Assembly (NCBI RefSeq): GCF_024713945.1
Contig: NC_134677.1
Span: 5,025,001 to 5,089,000, forward strand
Direction: 5' to 3'
Origin: Dermatophagoides farinae
Taxonomy: Eukaryota > Arthropoda > Arachnida > Sarcoptiformes > Pyroglyphidae
Length of the DNA stretch: 64,000 nucleotides
Part shown: positions 10,758 through 25,745 of the stretch, piece by piece
Layout: the number at the start of each line of letters is the position of its first letter
Position numbering within the stretch: the first letter of the stretch is position 1
Notes under the pieces: model-generated
Database searches by the model: none
What the model was told of the DNA's origin: nothing
What the model saw: the letters and a program-made list of their open reading frames with translations, nothing else
Program-made: the position numbers and the translations under genes

Positions 10758-13700
10758 TACATTAGATGAAAATAATGTGTGACAATGAAGAATGCCAATA
10801 GGTTTTCTATGTAAAAAATAATTTTTATTATACGATTCTTCGTTCGTTTGGATTTTGGTTAATGATTGATGTTGAATTTTAAAATGTATTCAATCTATAT
10901 TATTTTAGGACAATAAAAGAGAAAAAATGAAAAAAAGTGTAAAAAATAATTAGTATAAATCAGAATGAAATAAGAATAGTTTTTCATGTAAATGAATTTT
11001 TTTTTGCTTTGAATATTCGAATTCCTGACGATCATTCGTCAAAATATTTTTCTCTCAATCTCATCCTGTTAGTTGTATTAGTTTATATTCCTCATCATCA
11101 TTACCAATTGTATTATAGCATACATTGAAGTAAGTGTATAATTTTGGGAAAAAAAGTATTCGATGCTGATGATGATGTTCCTAGATGTATTATTGATGAA
11201 TATTATTTATTCTTTTTCCGTTATCAGGTCACATGGCCTTTTATTCATATGATTCTTATATATACTGAAAAAATTATTCAGTTTAGTGAATATTTGCTCA
11301 TTAAAATCTTGCATTCATTGTTTTGAATTTTCAAGAATTTGCTCATTTTTTTATGATTTATTTTCTGAATATCATCATCAGTAATAAAAGCTTCATTGAG
11401 TAATAATAATCATCATTATTATACAAATGTGTGGAAACTTAAAAAATGAAAATACAATATGCACATTTTTCATTCATCAATGGTTGATTCTCATTCACTG
11501 TATTTTTTTCAGAAGCCTTTAGATATGATGAAATCACAAAGATGAACGTCATTTCTTTTGATGTTTTGATCTTTGCGTTCAACGTATGTGGGTGAATAAA
11601 AGGTGCGTGTGTGTTGATGAAGGGATCCTAGGGATTTCTAGTTGTCTAGAATTTTTTCTAGCTACATAACACAATAGCAGATAAAAAGATGAAACAATTC
11701 ATTTCACTTCATTTTTTTCTGATAAAACTATCGTACTTTGAAATAATAAAAGTAAACGAATAAATTGTATTGCGATAGAAATTTTGCATATTGGAATGAT
11801 TGGCAAACAAACTGAATCAATAGCTGTGTAAAAAAATATAAAAAAAATAAATTCCTATATTTGATTCTATTATGAATACATGAACAGTATGAACCGTGTG
11901 AGCTAAAGATGAGTGAAATGTACAAAAGAAAACATAAAAAGAGGATAAATAACTGTAAAAAAATAAACGAATCAAAAAAAAAAATAATAATAATAATCCA
12001 TGAATCGACATTGTCAGTAATGATGATGATAATGATCGCCACGATGACGACCACTATTTGTAAATCATGCCATATTGAGCATTACTACTCCAGATACCAA
12101 AAACAAAACAAAAAAAAAAAAAATAAAGAATTAAAGAATTATATAAGCTTCATTCGATTAGTTGTTATACTTGGTTTTGTCGATCGGCGTTTATATTGTA
12201 CATTTTCAAATGTTGCCATTGTTGTTTAGAGATTTTTTCTATTTTATTTTTTGGTTTTGATCTTATCTGCTAAATCTATAATCTATTTAACTCATCAATT
12301 TTGTCTCTGAGGGTGTATAGAAAATTATCCCCAAATATGATTGATGGATTTTCGATACAATTTTTTTTGTTGGTTAAAGCTTATCGTTTATTATTGGTTT
12401 GTTGGTTGGATATATTTTTGGCTTTTCTCAGAATTTAATGTTTTTAGACATAATATATTCATGAACCATCGCTTTGAACGAAATTCTATTATTCTCTGTT
12501 GAATGAATGTGGAAAAGTCAGAATTTTTTCCGTTCATTGTAATTTATTATACAAAAAGTAAAAATACATTCTTGTTTGCCATCAGATCTTGGTTTCCTCG
12601 TCCATAGTCACGATGAAAACACGAAAAAAAAATATTTTGATTGTTTCTGATTTGATTTCAATGATCATTGATAGATTTTCGAAACAAAATTATTGATTTT
12701 ATAACGTTTGATCAGTTTGGCTGTTTTTCTTATTATTTTTGTCAATATATGTTAGATTTTATTCGATTCGATTTCTGGTTCAATGATTGATTTTTTTCCT
12801 ATTTCATTTGTCCACATGTTTTAGATCTATTTTTATGTTGATATCGTAATGACACATCGATACTATCAATATATTTATACACTACAGTTGCTTATTATTA
12901 CGAAAATTGAAAATATATTGAAAAATTTATTAAAAAAACCAAACTGTCATTCGATAATGTTATCTTGATTGTTAATTTGATTTGTGTAAATATTGACATA
13001 GTCGATAATAATAATAATACACACACACACACACATAAACACACGAACAAATCGACATTAGAAAAAACCTTTGGAGTGTATAAAAAGATCATTTAAATGG
13101 GGTAGAAAAGAGTATCTATCTACATTAGTTTATTCTTGTTGGAGAATATCAATTTCTTAATAATGATCATTATTTTCTTTGAACACTTGGTCATGAAAAT
13201 AAACACCAACGTCTATGATTATCATATGTTTAATGCAAATGATATCAAGTTTTGTTTTGTTTATGAAATAAACAAAAAAAAACGTGTGCATATACAAGTG
13301 ATTGGTTTATTCAATGAATTAAACTAATGATAAATTATCATCTTCAATCAATGGAAAGAAAAATAAAAATAAAAACAATAATATTGAATATATAATGCTG
13401 TGAAAAACGTATCAACATCATCAATTAAATTTGATTGATTGCAATGAATAGATTGTTTCATTTATCAATCAATCACTTGAATAATCGAATAAATAAATAA
13501 ATGATTTTGGATAAAACTCATTCAATGCTTCCATCGATTGATTGAATGATAAAGTTTATTTTTTTTTCATGTATATAATTTGGTTCAGTTTCCTTTTTTT
13601 TCACTGTTTATAATTTATGGTAAAAAAAACTTTAGAAAAATCCACGATACAATATATATTGATATTTATTTTGTTATGAACGACAACGGAAGCGATCAAA

Positions 13701-13880
13701 ATAATTATGTGCCCATAATTTATTAATAGTATGGTTATTATCAGAAAAATCATTAAATCTCTACCTTGGTTGATTGAAATGTTATTCAAGTCAATAAATG
13801 AGTCAATTCCGAGCAAAAAGAAAAAAATCCAAATATGAATGTTTAATCTCACCTAATCCGGAATGATTTATATCGAATTA
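10758..13880. other. Receptor upstream region / non-coding, AT-rich
   Basis: Upstream of the receptor's first Met on the minus strand, so it may hold its 5' UTR, promoter or a 5' UTR intron. I could not identify a start site. It has a (CA)n run at 13019-13036 and several A/T runs. The open frames here are short, of biased composition and unlike any family I know. No RNA gene recognised. Confidence 0.5.
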
Positions 13881-13946
13881 CAGTGACATTTTTGTCAAAA
13901 ATGACCATTTATTTCAAAATGGTCATCGTTAGCTGATGTATCACTA
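13881..13946. mobile_element. Candidate Tc1/mariner-type MITE (about 66 bp, TA-flanked)
   Basis: The ends are CAGTGA (13881-13886) and TCACTA (13941-13946), each flanked by TA (13879-13880 and 13947-13948), the target duplication of the Tc1/mariner superfamily. The exact stem ATGACCATTT / AAATGGTCAT (13901-13910 and 13917-13926) lies at the centre around a 6-base loop. Non-coding. A chance hairpin remains possible because the outer arms match only partly. Confidence 0.42.
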
Positions 13947-14182
13947 TAGAAAAAAATTTTAAATGAGGTTATTTTAGATGATGCTAAAGACAGAAAATAA
14001 ATTCAAGACAGTGACTAGACTTGACTATAAAATTGTTCACTAAAAATTCTTTTTTGAGGAATTATTATCCATTCCATATCTGTTTGTAAATATAGTCCTT
14101 GATATTTGGCAAAAAAAAAATAAAAATGAAAATGAAAATATTTACAAAAATCAATAAACAAAATTCATCGATTCATCATTAA

Positions 14183-14199
14183 CATTGCCATTGGCAATG
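14183..14199. repeat. Perfect 8+1+8 palindrome
   Basis: CATTGCCA-T-TGGCAATG. ATCGAT occurs on both sides at similar but unequal distance, so it could be the core of a decayed fold-back element. Confidence 0.4.
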
Positions 14200-16310
14200 A
14201 CAAATATCGATTTTTATTTAGATAATTTTAAGAATAAAAAAAAATTCCTGTTTTTCAAGTATGTGTGTATCAAAAAAAACAACTTTTTTTAATCAATCAT
14301 TATTAATCCGATAGATGATTTAATTACGATGTTGATTGGTTTAACAACTTTTTTTTATCATGTTGTTAGATTTTAGATTTTAGAACAGCAACGACAACAG
14401 CAACAACAACAAAAAATCGTCAGAACATTGGCCGAATAAATCTGTTGGCCTCATATAATGTGGAAAAAATCATCGCTTTATTAGCAATTAAAAAGCATAT
14501 ATAAATTAATGTAAAACCATTAATTTGTCATCAAGGAAAAAAAATTTGTTTCCCCTTGTTTTTTTTCCTTGTCATTTCTATGCTGATTTCGCAATATGTT
14601 GAAATTTTAATTTTTTTTTGGCTATAATCGACGCACCCGATTCTGGCAATGAGCAAAAAAAAAAAAAAATTTAGTTTTGAATTTCTCTTTTTCTCTGTCT
14701 ATCATTGTTGTTGTCACATTGGAAAAAAAACATACATTATCAATGAAATGCATACAACATAAAATCATAGCTGATAATATCATTACACAATATGTTCATT
14801 ATCATGATCTTCATGCTTATCACATTATCATTGAGTTTTTGTTAACATACAAAATATGTGAATTTCAAAAAAAAAATTAATTAATTACAAATCATATTTT
14901 ATTTGAAAAATTTTTTTTATATACATATTAATTGTGCAAGATCGATTTATGTGTTTACAAAACTTCAAAATTTTCAAATAAATTTTTTTGTTTGTTCTTT
15001 CTCACAGTTAATTTATTATTAGCAAATAATAATGTTATTCAAATTAAGTGAAAAATCTAAAATGATAATTGAATTCCATAAATCTCCTTGGTCAATAAAT
15101 GAATGAATGATTGATTGATTATAAACACATATTCATTGATTCAATCAATCGATCAATCTTTTTTTTCTGGGCAAACATTCAGATATATTAAAAGAAAGAT
15201 TAAGGACAACAATAAAATCAAATTGATTGATCATTCATTTGATTGAATGATTGATATATTCATTTATCTTTTTCTTTTTTTTTGTCTAAATTCCTTCATA
15301 ATACAATAATTTTTACGCACACACTAATTCAATTTATAGATTCATCAAATCTGTGAATTTGAATTCAGCAACTAACAATTTTAAATGGTTTTTACACATT
15401 CATATCGAAAATATCAATATCTGTATTTGGCAAATTTATTAATCCATTTTTGGCTACTATCATAACCCAAACATAAATCTATATTGAAATATAAAGAAAA
15501 AAAGCAATTAATCAATCATTTCAATTGAACTGACAATAGTTGAGAAATTGGATTCGATACTTCTTTCTTATTGAAAAAAAAATTATTTGAAAACTTAATA
15601 TGATGATTACGATCATCATTGTGGTAGTTAACGTCATTATTGTTCATGATAGAATGAGACCTTTCCGGCAATTTTCTTCCCATTTCGATTTTGTAATACT
15701 TTTCTTTTTTTTCAAATTCTTTGTTTGCCACCGGAAAACATTTATTGAATTTTTTCCTTTTTCATGTTCTTGAAATGTTTATGTTATTGGTCAACTAATT
15801 CGAAAGATTTTTTCCATATATATGAAATGTGAGAAAAAATGCGGAAAAGCAAAAAATATGTTGTTGTTTTTCCAGTAAACATAAATTTTTAGTGTTTTTT
15901 TTTGTTGATGTTTTTACATTTATACCAAGTAAATTGAATATACCGCATGTCTGTTTGTATGGCTATAGTGCCTTATATAACCAAATACATACAAATGTAT
16001 AGATTTATTCTTTTGTTTTTTTTTGTTTTGTTTACGGACCAACTACTGTCATTGGTTTTTCTTTGACCATTTTTTTTACCATTGATGTTTGTTTTGGGAT
16101 CTTGATTCTTGCTCTTATTCCATTTATTTATTTGTTTTGTTTTGTTATTTTATTTGTATCGGTCTAGTCTTTGGCTTGTTTTTGCTGTAAAATTTGTTCA
16201 TCATTGTCCGCTATTCTATTCTACTTTCACCAATAATAATAGATCGTTCGATAAGTCCTACCATCTTACTTTGTGCATAACATTCATGAAAATTTATATA
16301 TGTGTATGTC

Positions 16311-16338
16311 CGTGTGTGTATGTGTGTGTGTGTGTGTG
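16311..16338. repeat. (TG)n microsatellite
   Basis: About 14 TG units with one TA interruption. It is followed by a short GA-rich tract. Confidence 0.85.
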
Positions 16339-19300
16339 CGAAAGAGAGTTTCATATTTATATTTATTTATATACATTTCTTACTATGTTGCTATGATAGT
16401 TTGTTTCTTTTCTTGTATTATATTGTTGTTTTGCTATTTGTAAATATTGGTATAATATTGGCAATATGAATCCATTTGTTTGGATGGCATCTTTTTTTTT
16501 CATTTATTACATTTATTATATTTTGACATACTTTGATCTTTGTTTTTTTTTGTTGTATACCATATATATATGTGTGGTGAATATATGTGCAAGAATACAA
16601 TATTGTATCCATTTGTCAAAGAATATGAGTGATCAATATATTGGATATTGTTTGTTTAATATATACAGTTTCTTTTTTTTCATCTGATCTTTGTTCATTG
16701 TTATTATTATTGTCGTGATTCTTCATTGTTTTTTTGTTGTTGTTGTTGTTGTTTGATTATTTTAGTTCTATATTAACATTTTTATTGTGAGTTATATTTA
16801 TAATATAGAAACTAAATAATTGTCATTTTTTTCTGTTTTCAGCTAAAATATTAGTTTCAGGAATGAATGAAAAAAAATACTACTGTTAAGAATAAGAAAA
16901 ATCTATTCTTTAATATTTTGACTTGTTAGCAAAAAATAATAATATTTGCCGATCAAATCTAGTGATTGTATGCTATATAGTCATTAACGATTTGTTTAGC
17001 TTCATTTATCGGTATTTGAGATATATAAAACAATAACGATGATCATAATCATAATAATTATGATATTTTCTCAATCTTTTTTTTCTGGGAATATTCCTCT
17101 ACAAAACATTGTCGTAGCTAATGATTTGGCTTAGATATTTTTTTTTTGTTTTGTTTCTTGTTTCGGTATGTCCTTGGGATTATCATTTCATTCTATAAGC
17201 TTGTATTCACAAAATCTTTAATGAATAAAAGAATCGAAAAAAAGAAGAAGACTACTTCTACTACCATCATCAACAATATTATAAGATGGTAATAAATGAG
17301 TGAGATCTTGTTCGATTCGATGTGAACTTTCTTTCAATGATTATAATAATAATAATAATAATAATGAAAATGATGATGATGATGATGATCAAGGATTTAG
17401 AAGAAAAATTGCTCAATATTTATTGGCTCAAGTATAATCCGTATAGCAAAAAAAAGAAAGTGAGAGAGAGAGAAAGAGAAAAATTCATTGAATGTTATGC
17501 ACCATAATGATTATCAAGGGAATATTACAAAATAAACCTTTTGGAAATTGATTATGTCTCAATTCAAAAACTCACTTGTATTTTCCATTATTATTGTTTC
17601 AATATGCGTTGATATTAAGCTAAAATTTTCATGAGATGTGCCATATAAAAATAAAACAGGAAGAAACGAAAAAAAACATGCGTTGGCAATTAATTTAATT
17701 CAAAGTTTCGTTTTTTCATTGTTTCGTTTTTCAGTTGGTTGGCGTTGTATTCATGTTATTTTAATATTTATGCTGCTATTTCGAGTCGATTTTAGAATTT
17801 TTTCCTGTATCATTCATATAAATTCTTGTATAATTTGACAATTTTAATGATGTGTCGTTTTCTTTATTTTTTTCAAATTTTATCACCATATCATTTCAAA
17901 ATTGGTGGTGAATATGTTGACAATTTCATCACATAGACACAAACAGACACACAAACACACACACACACAAACACTTACAATAAAAACTTCAGTAAACACA
18001 CAGAAACAACTTATAAAGAATCAGCCAGAATAAACGTGAAAATGAAAACAATATTCGAATCGACCCCGTAGAGAATTGACTTGATTATGTTTTGATTTTT
18101 TTTTTTTTTTGGTTTGATGATGTATGATGTTCAAAACAAAGATCGAGTAAATAGGTGGATTTTTGATTTTAAAATGAAATTGGTATTGAATTTTTTGCTT
18201 TTCATTGCAAAGAGGGAGAGAGAAAGATTAAAGAATATATATTGAAATAAAAACACTTGAATTGAAAATTGAGCTAAATAAATCAATTGAAAGATGAATG
18301 AATGAATGAATTAAATGAGTGGGAAAAAAAAGTGAAGAAAAAAATCAAACACAACACTTTCATGATGATGTTGATCATTATTATTATCATTATCATCATC
18401 TCTTGAGGAATTTAAACAGAAAAAAAAAGTTTTAGAAAAGGAAATTCTTCATTTTTTCTTTCTGTATGTTTTTGCTTGATTCGTTTATATATTTTTGGCC
18501 CAAATCCTGTCCTGATGAATAGATAGTAAGTGAGAGAAAGAAAAAAAAAATTCAAAAACATGAAGACATAAGAATTAATTTAATGATAATGATGAGGATG
18601 ACTATAAGAAACAAAAACGATCTTGAAAATGAGAAAAATGAGGATGTATGTATGTTGTTGTTGTTGTTGTCGTCGTTGTTGTTGAGCAAATTAAATATAA
18701 GTGTGTGTGTATGTGTGTTATAATTTTTGGCTTTTTGTAATTTGTGTGTTCGTGCATATATGCATATATATCATCTTTATGATGATGATTATCGAAATCA
18801 TCATCAGCATCATGGTGTTTGTAATGATCATCATAATTTTGATCATGGCAACAACGCTATAATTCTGGCATCAAACATTATCTTTCTTACGGCCAAAATT
18901 CTGTCGTTTGTTGGAAAAAAATATATCAATGTTGATATTGTTGCCATATTTATAATATTGCTATTATCAATATTGTATCATATTGATGATAGTAGTCCAT
19001 ACGCTTTTTTACTTGTCATTTCAAAGAAAAGAATAATCAATGTGTTGTTTGTTTGTTTGTTTGTTTTAATTAATTTTCACTGTAAGACGTTTAGCTATAC
19101 TTTTTGTAATAGCGAAAAAATGATAATAATGTTAATTTGAAACAAGATTTTTTTTTCTTCGATAAAAAAGATGAAAAATATATAAAATTTTGGTGAAAAT
19201 AATTTTTTTTTTGTTATTTGATTTCTCTCAAGTGAATGAATAGCGTCAAAAAACGAATGATGTTCTCAATATATGACTGGATGGATGGATGAATGGATGA

Positions 19301-20206
19301 CTATATGAATAAGGTATGTCAATGTTTGGAGAAAAATATCAGCTAAATTTTTTTTTCGTATTTGAAAGATTTTTGTTGTTTGTTTGTTTGAGCCAAAAAA
19401 AAAAAAAAATAAAATTCGTTGCTTGTAGAATGATAGAATAATATCTTGTCTTTTGTATCTCTGATCCTAATGAATGAACGAGAGAAAAAAAAATGAGAGA
19501 AAAAAAAGTGATATTATTAGTCCCATTGACAATCATCATCATCGTCGTCATCGTTGTCGTCGTCGAAGTTTTCAGTTGTCGTTGTTGTCGTAGTCATCAT
19601 CATCATCATCATCATCATGTTCATCAATTTAAATGAACAAAAGCAAACGTTTTATGTGTATATATGAAACGAAATAATTATATAGACATTCATTAGATAA
19701 ATTTATTCTATGTGCTGTCCATTTAATTTTGCCATATTTTTAATCAATGATGTATTATATTATGTATTTTCAACCATGTTCTATATATTTTTTTTACTCC
19801 AATTTTTTATTCGTGTTTTATTTATCACTGTTATCATCATTATTACCATCATCATCATCATCATCATCATTTCCATCATCCGACATTTGGAGCATTTTTT
19901 ATGCCAAGTAGAGAAAAATATTTGTTACTAAAAATATCCAAAAAAATATGGTACCACACAATCAAACGATCGAACGAATGACTGACTAAATGATTACAAA
20001 AAAAAGACAACAACGGAAAGGATTCTATTTTTTTTTCACTCGTTGTTTGTGTGCATTGCACACGTTTTTTTTTTTTTTTGTTATTTTTGAAAATTTGTTT
20101 TTGTTCTTCTATGTTTGTTTCAATTTTCTATGCCAATGTAACAATAGTAATAATTTAAAGTTATACGAGAAAAAAAAATTCAAGGTTTTCAATGTCTATT
20201 TCAAGC

Positions 20207-20225
20207 ATTCGTTATCATAACGAAT
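20207..20225. repeat. Perfect 9+1+9 palindrome
   Basis: ATTCGTTAT-C-ATAACGAAT. The flanks are not symmetrical, so no longer element is suggested. Function unknown. Confidence 0.4.
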
Positions 20226-21560
20226 CATCATATATATATATAATTTGTTTATTTCTCATTCTAATATTTTTTTCCCCATTTAGATACATGGTTTCTGCAA
20301 TAAATTTTTTTTTTTTTGCTTTCATTTTGTTCAAACAACAACTATTTACATATTTTGCTTGTTATATGAACAATGATGATGATTAACCCTTTGGTTGGCA
20401 AAAATTAACTACATATATAACAAGAAATGAATTTTTTCAATTTTCTTTTTCCGTTCCGTCAAGACAGCAACAAGAATTTATTTTCTTTTGCTCAAGTTTT
20501 TTTCCCTTGTTTTGATTATTATCACGATTATTATATTGTTATTATTTGTGAAAACAAAATTTTTCCATCATTCAAATGAATTTAGTCATGCATCGATGAA
20601 ATAAAAGAAAACTTTTTTTTGTATGTATGAAATTCAATTTCGAAAATTTTTTTGTAATACAACTATATAGTCACACAAATTTGATTGTACATTATTTTTG
20701 GATGGCAGAATAGATGGTTCTTTTTTTCTGATTACTAAATTCAATTTGAAATTCATTATTGAATTCAGTAATAATAATCATTATCTATTCCATTGTCTAT
20801 TGAATGAGTAGAAACAAAAGAAAAATAAAATTAAAAATTTTAGAACCAAATCCCCGAAGGCAGTATTTACATGAATTAAACAGGAAAAAAATATCAACTT
20901 ATTCATCATAAATTATTTTAACTTTTTTTCCGGAACCGAACTTTATAATTCAATTTTAATCAACATTGTCATCAATCTCTGTAATATGTCTAATAATTTG
21001 TTATAATAGGAATTGAGTTATAATGTAAAGAAAATTAAACGATTCCTAAACATGAATACAAAAAAAGAATTTCATTGAAAGATGACGATCATATAAGAAT
21101 TGAAAACAATAAACTATGGTACAAAGTTTTGGTATTTCTGTTTGAAAATAAAATTCCTAAAAGATGAAAATGATAATTTTTTTATCATAAAAAAAGATGC
21201 AAAAAAAAAGTTTTTTTGCAAACTGATAAATTTTCTGACATTATGGGATCAGGTTGAAAATTCTTTCTAAAATTTTCTTATTCAATTCGACTGATATCAT
21301 GATAAGAAAATTTCAAATTCTACTAGGCAGCATATAATTTTCATTATTTTTTGTCAATAAACATTTTCTATATACAGAAACAGTTACCTTTTTTGAAAGG
21401 AAAATAATTGAGACACAGTGTCAACATGAAAAAAAAAACAAAAAAAAAAAAAAATTGAGCAACATAATATAATTATATATCATAATTATTGTCAACACTG
21501 TTATCTTTGTACATCATCATTATGAACAAAGTGTGAATCTATCAGAATCGGTGAGAAAAG

Positions 21561-21592
21561 AGAAAGAGAGAGAGAGAGAGAGATAGAGAGAG
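21561..21592. repeat. (GA)n microsatellite
   Basis: An imperfect AG/GA run of about 32 bases with single-base interruptions. Confidence 0.85.
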
Positions 21593-24500
21593 CGAGTGAG
21601 TGAAAAGAAATAAAATAAAAACTTTAGCATCCGGTAGTAAAATGAACGAACTTTCAAACCAAAAACTTTTCCATCCATTTTTCCATATTATTTTTCACTA
21701 TTTGTACATTCTTTGTATTTGTAAACTTTTTTTTTTTGGTAATAGCACAGAATTTTCTCTCCTTCTCTTCTGTTCATCATCATCATCATCAGAAATTCAC
21801 CGATGGCCGAACCAAAATTAATTTTGGAACAGGCAAAAAAAAACTTTAGTTTCCAAATTTGTCTAAAAACTATAGCAGAACCATACACACATACACACAA
21901 ATCACTACGGAAAATAAGCTCCATTTGATTATGGTCGAAAAACTTCATTCTCACAATCACCATCAGGCACAAGTAATACAATTTTTTTTTTGTTGTTTCG
22001 TTCGGACAATTGCGAGCAACATCAATGAAAATGTATGATAATGAGCATCGTTGCCATCATCATCATCATCAACATCATTCATTTGTACGTACGGAAAATA
22101 CGATTATACCGATTGCAATATGCCATGTGTATTTTATTTCATTAAAAAAAATTTTTTTTTGTCTTCTTCACTTTCACATTAAATTCAAAATAATTTTGAT
22201 GTATGTATGTCTGTTTTGTATGAACTTTTCCCTATATGAATACAATGACAATGAAATAATGTACGGCCAGAATATAATAAGAAGATTAATTCCAATGGTA
22301 ATGATTGTGGTAATAATATTCGTCACAATAATATTTTTATACTATTATTCATTCATATAATATGCATGTGTTATTTTGTTCATATCAAAACGATAATGTT
22401 TCCAGTGTATTTATTCTATTTGAGCTTCTTTTCTTTTTTGATACAAAATTCTTCATCATATTTGTGTTGTAAATTGATTTTTTTTTCATTTGATAGATTT
22501 TTGTAATGATAGTAATGTTCAACTATTGATTCTTATGAATTTGTATTTGATTTGTTTTTTTTTGTTTCTATCAGATTTGTATTCTTTTTTTTTTGGCTGC
22601 AAATATTGGTTAGTCTAAAATCAATAAGTGTGAGAGAAATTCTAATTAATTAATTTTAATGGTGATTATTATACTAACATTTTTATTTTGTTTATCAATC
22701 TCGCCATATCACCATTCATTTTAATATTTTTTTTATCGTCAGTAATTTAATAATAATGTTACACATGTCTATGCTTTATGTGTATATTACATTTCCTTTT
22801 TTTTCTCATTGTATTCTACATTATTTTATTATTTTTTCATGTTCATGATGATGGAATTTTAAGTACATAATGATGATCATAGATGGAGAGAAAGTTTTTT
22901 TTTGAAAGAATATATTAGTGAGTTATCAAAATAAATGAAAAAAATGAAATTTATATCTGGAATGATAATAATGGACAAGGAATCCAAGAAGAAAAAAAAA
23001 TGAAAGAAAATAATGCTGGTAATGAGAGTGCCATAATTTTTTTTTTTTGCAGTCGGCACACACATTCGTAAAATTGATAAAATTTTAAAATACCCTCTAT
23101 CGAAGTGCCCGTTTGTGGTTGAAACCTTTCAATACACACACACACATGCACTTTATTTTGATATAATTCAGAAGCGAATGAAAAATGAAAAATAACATTG
23201 CTTCAGGAATTTAATTTTATTTTCACTCTTTTGATGCTTTTATTCAAGTAATGCAATAGAAATCATCATAAACTTTCCTAGTCTGATGATTTTGTCTACC
23301 AGATGGATCTACTGAGTAAGAAAAAGTATACTTTTTTCGAAGTAATAGATTCATATATTTCTTATTTTATTAGTTTGTTTCGTTTTTCATTTTCAAAAAT
23401 TGTGCAATGTATTAAGTTTTGTCATTATGGAATTTTTTTTTGTTCTTTTAAAGAATTTTTTAACTACCTTTAATCAAAAGTTTCTGCTCTAATTTATCCA
23501 ATTACTAGATTTATTTGATTTTATTCAAGAGAAAAAATTCTTAGAGTTATTATATCCAAGTTTTATATTTAAATAAAGCCAAATGGTGCTCATAATGATG
23601 ACGATGATGATGCTGATGTTCACATCATTCTGAATTCAATACAACAATATTTACAAAAAAAAATCATGGCAAGAGTTTTTTTTTATTGCATTGTACGGCG
23701 ATTTCAGTATCATTATCATCATCAATATTATCAGAATCATTTGAAACAAACTGGCTCTTTGACTATCTATACATTCTGGTAGTCATTATATAATGATGCC
23801 ATGATGAGACGAAAAAAAAATTGTTTGAAAATGGACAATGTATGTATGTACAATGTACCATTAAATAAAATGTGATTGCCTGTTATTTTTTTTTTATTTT
23901 TTTTTGATGGTTTCTGTGTTCATATTTTGGTTAGCCAGAATCTTGAATGAACAAAAAAAACCTATATAAATAACCAGGAAGAAAAAACCAAATGGATATA
24001 TATATTCGTCATGGATCAATTTATTGCAAAAATTGCGTAATTAACACACACACACACAAACACACTGAGAGACAGACAAACAACCTACACCCGAACAAAT
24101 ACAGTAAATATGTGAATTGAAAATGATCATACTGAACGACCACAATTGGCTTTTTTTCATTTTTTTCCTACTATCTAAAAATATTCTTGTTTTTCATGAC
24201 AGAAGGTTATTTTTTCCATTGTCTACTGAATGAAATATGGCAGAATATATTGGTGAATTTTTAGTCTATATATATGCACACACAAAAACATGTGTGTGTG
24301 TTTCCATCGTAACCGGAATGAAAAAAAATGAGAATTTCTACCAAATTGTTGTCAGTATTTCCTTTTGCTTGTATTTATTTTGCTCTTAAATTTTTTTTTA
24401 TTCACAAAAATTTGTCAGCCCCCATCGTTTTTTCTTGCTATATCTTTTTTTTTGCCATTTTCGCTTGGAAAAATTTTCATATTCTCTTTTCGCCACCATG

Positions 24501-25745
24501 GCATCGTATATTAACATGATAATATGTTCACATCGCTTCCAATTCTTGCAGTATAACGAATATTTTCTCATTTGATTTTTTTTTTGAAAATACATTTTAA
24601 TGGAAACAAAAAAAAATGATTTATATTGATATTTCATAGTTTCATTTCAATCATTGATAATTAGGTTATGATGATATTGAAATTTACATTCTATATCTAA
24701 TGATTATTTTCAAATTTTTTTTAAAATGAATTAGAATCATCTGTTTAATTAGAATATGATTTTCCATTGAATAAAATGAACAAAAATTATATCTATTGCT
24801 ATAGGGATTTGATTAATCAATTTCATTTTTTTTCATCATTATTATTTGTCATTTTTTTCTATACTAAATCCCATTTCAAGTTATATAAAATACTACTGAA
24901 AATGAAAGTTTTTCCTCACTCACTTAGTTTCACATTTCTAAAAGAACAACAACAACAAAAAACATTGACAAAAGTAGTTATAATCCCTCAAATCCCGAAT
25001 AAATTGGCAAAACGGAAAAAGGTTTTGTTTACTGTTGTGTGTTTTTTTTTGTTTCTTGAATATTTTTCTCACTATCAAAATTATAACCGATATATATATT
25101 TTTTTTCAAAAAGTTAGAGATTTATTGGAAACCCCCAAGAGAAAGAGAATTCTATTTATTCATTTGATATGAATATTCATATGAATATAAAATGAGAAAA
25201 TGAAAATGAAAGAAAAATATAATTGCAGAATAAATGAATGAAACCATCCATCACCATTGATCAGGTATATTATGCATGTCAAATATATATATATTACTTT
25301 TATTTGGAATAATTTTTTTTCTCCATTCAACTCTTTTCATCCATTGGTGCACATATTATTTTCATTTCATTCACTTGTACATACATCAAAGCTGATAGAC
25401 GAAAAAAAAAATTTTTTTTTTTTACTTAGTATTCGTTCATGGAAACGGTATTAAATAGTCATCATGGATTTGCCATTTTCTCGATTCTGAACTGGTCGTG
25501 TTAGTTTGGACATTTGTCATTTTCCGATTCTAGCTTTGAAAGAACAACTCTTTTGCTATGCACTGGTGAAATATGTGTGTATGTATTTTTGATTTAAATG
25601 AAATAAAAAGATTAAATGTACGTATACGTATTATTTGTCTTCATTGTCAATTTGATGTTTTGGATGATTGGTTAATGGTTGGTTTGGCCGTTGTTGTGAC
25701 GCTTGGTTTAGTTTATATATTGTTTTGGTTGTCTTGGTAGTGGCT

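Larger units (their letters stand above)
13947..25745. other. Long non-coding AT-rich stretch with microsatellites
   Basis: No gene recognised. It holds (TG)n at 16311-16338, (GTT)n at 18657-18685, (CAT)n at 19595-19619 and (GA)n at 21561-21592. It also has perfect short palindromes at 14183-14199, 20207-20225, 23321-23336 and 25167-25182, plus many A/T runs of 8-14 bases. The longest ATG-initiated frame (18760-19140, 126 codons) resembles no family I know and reads like chance. Confidence 0.55.

Noticed and set aside
11626-11661. TTCTAG/CTAGAA hairpin near 11.65 kb
   Set aside because: Stem of six bases only; expected by chance in AT-rich sequence.
18760-19140. Open frame of 126 codons on the + strand
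   Set aside because: Hydrophobic and His/Asp-rich in turn, with microsatellite content and no recognisable motif; its longer form relies on a TTG start. In 45 kb of AT-rich DNA read in six frames, a frame of this length is plausible by chance.
20383-20400. TTAACCCTTTGGTTGGCA, resembling a piggyBac terminus
   Set aside because: No matching inverted end within a reasonable distance; one short match is not enough.
22010-22360. Open frame of 116 codons with hydrophobic stretches
   Set aside because: Starts with TTG, built from CAT repeats and T runs, no motif.
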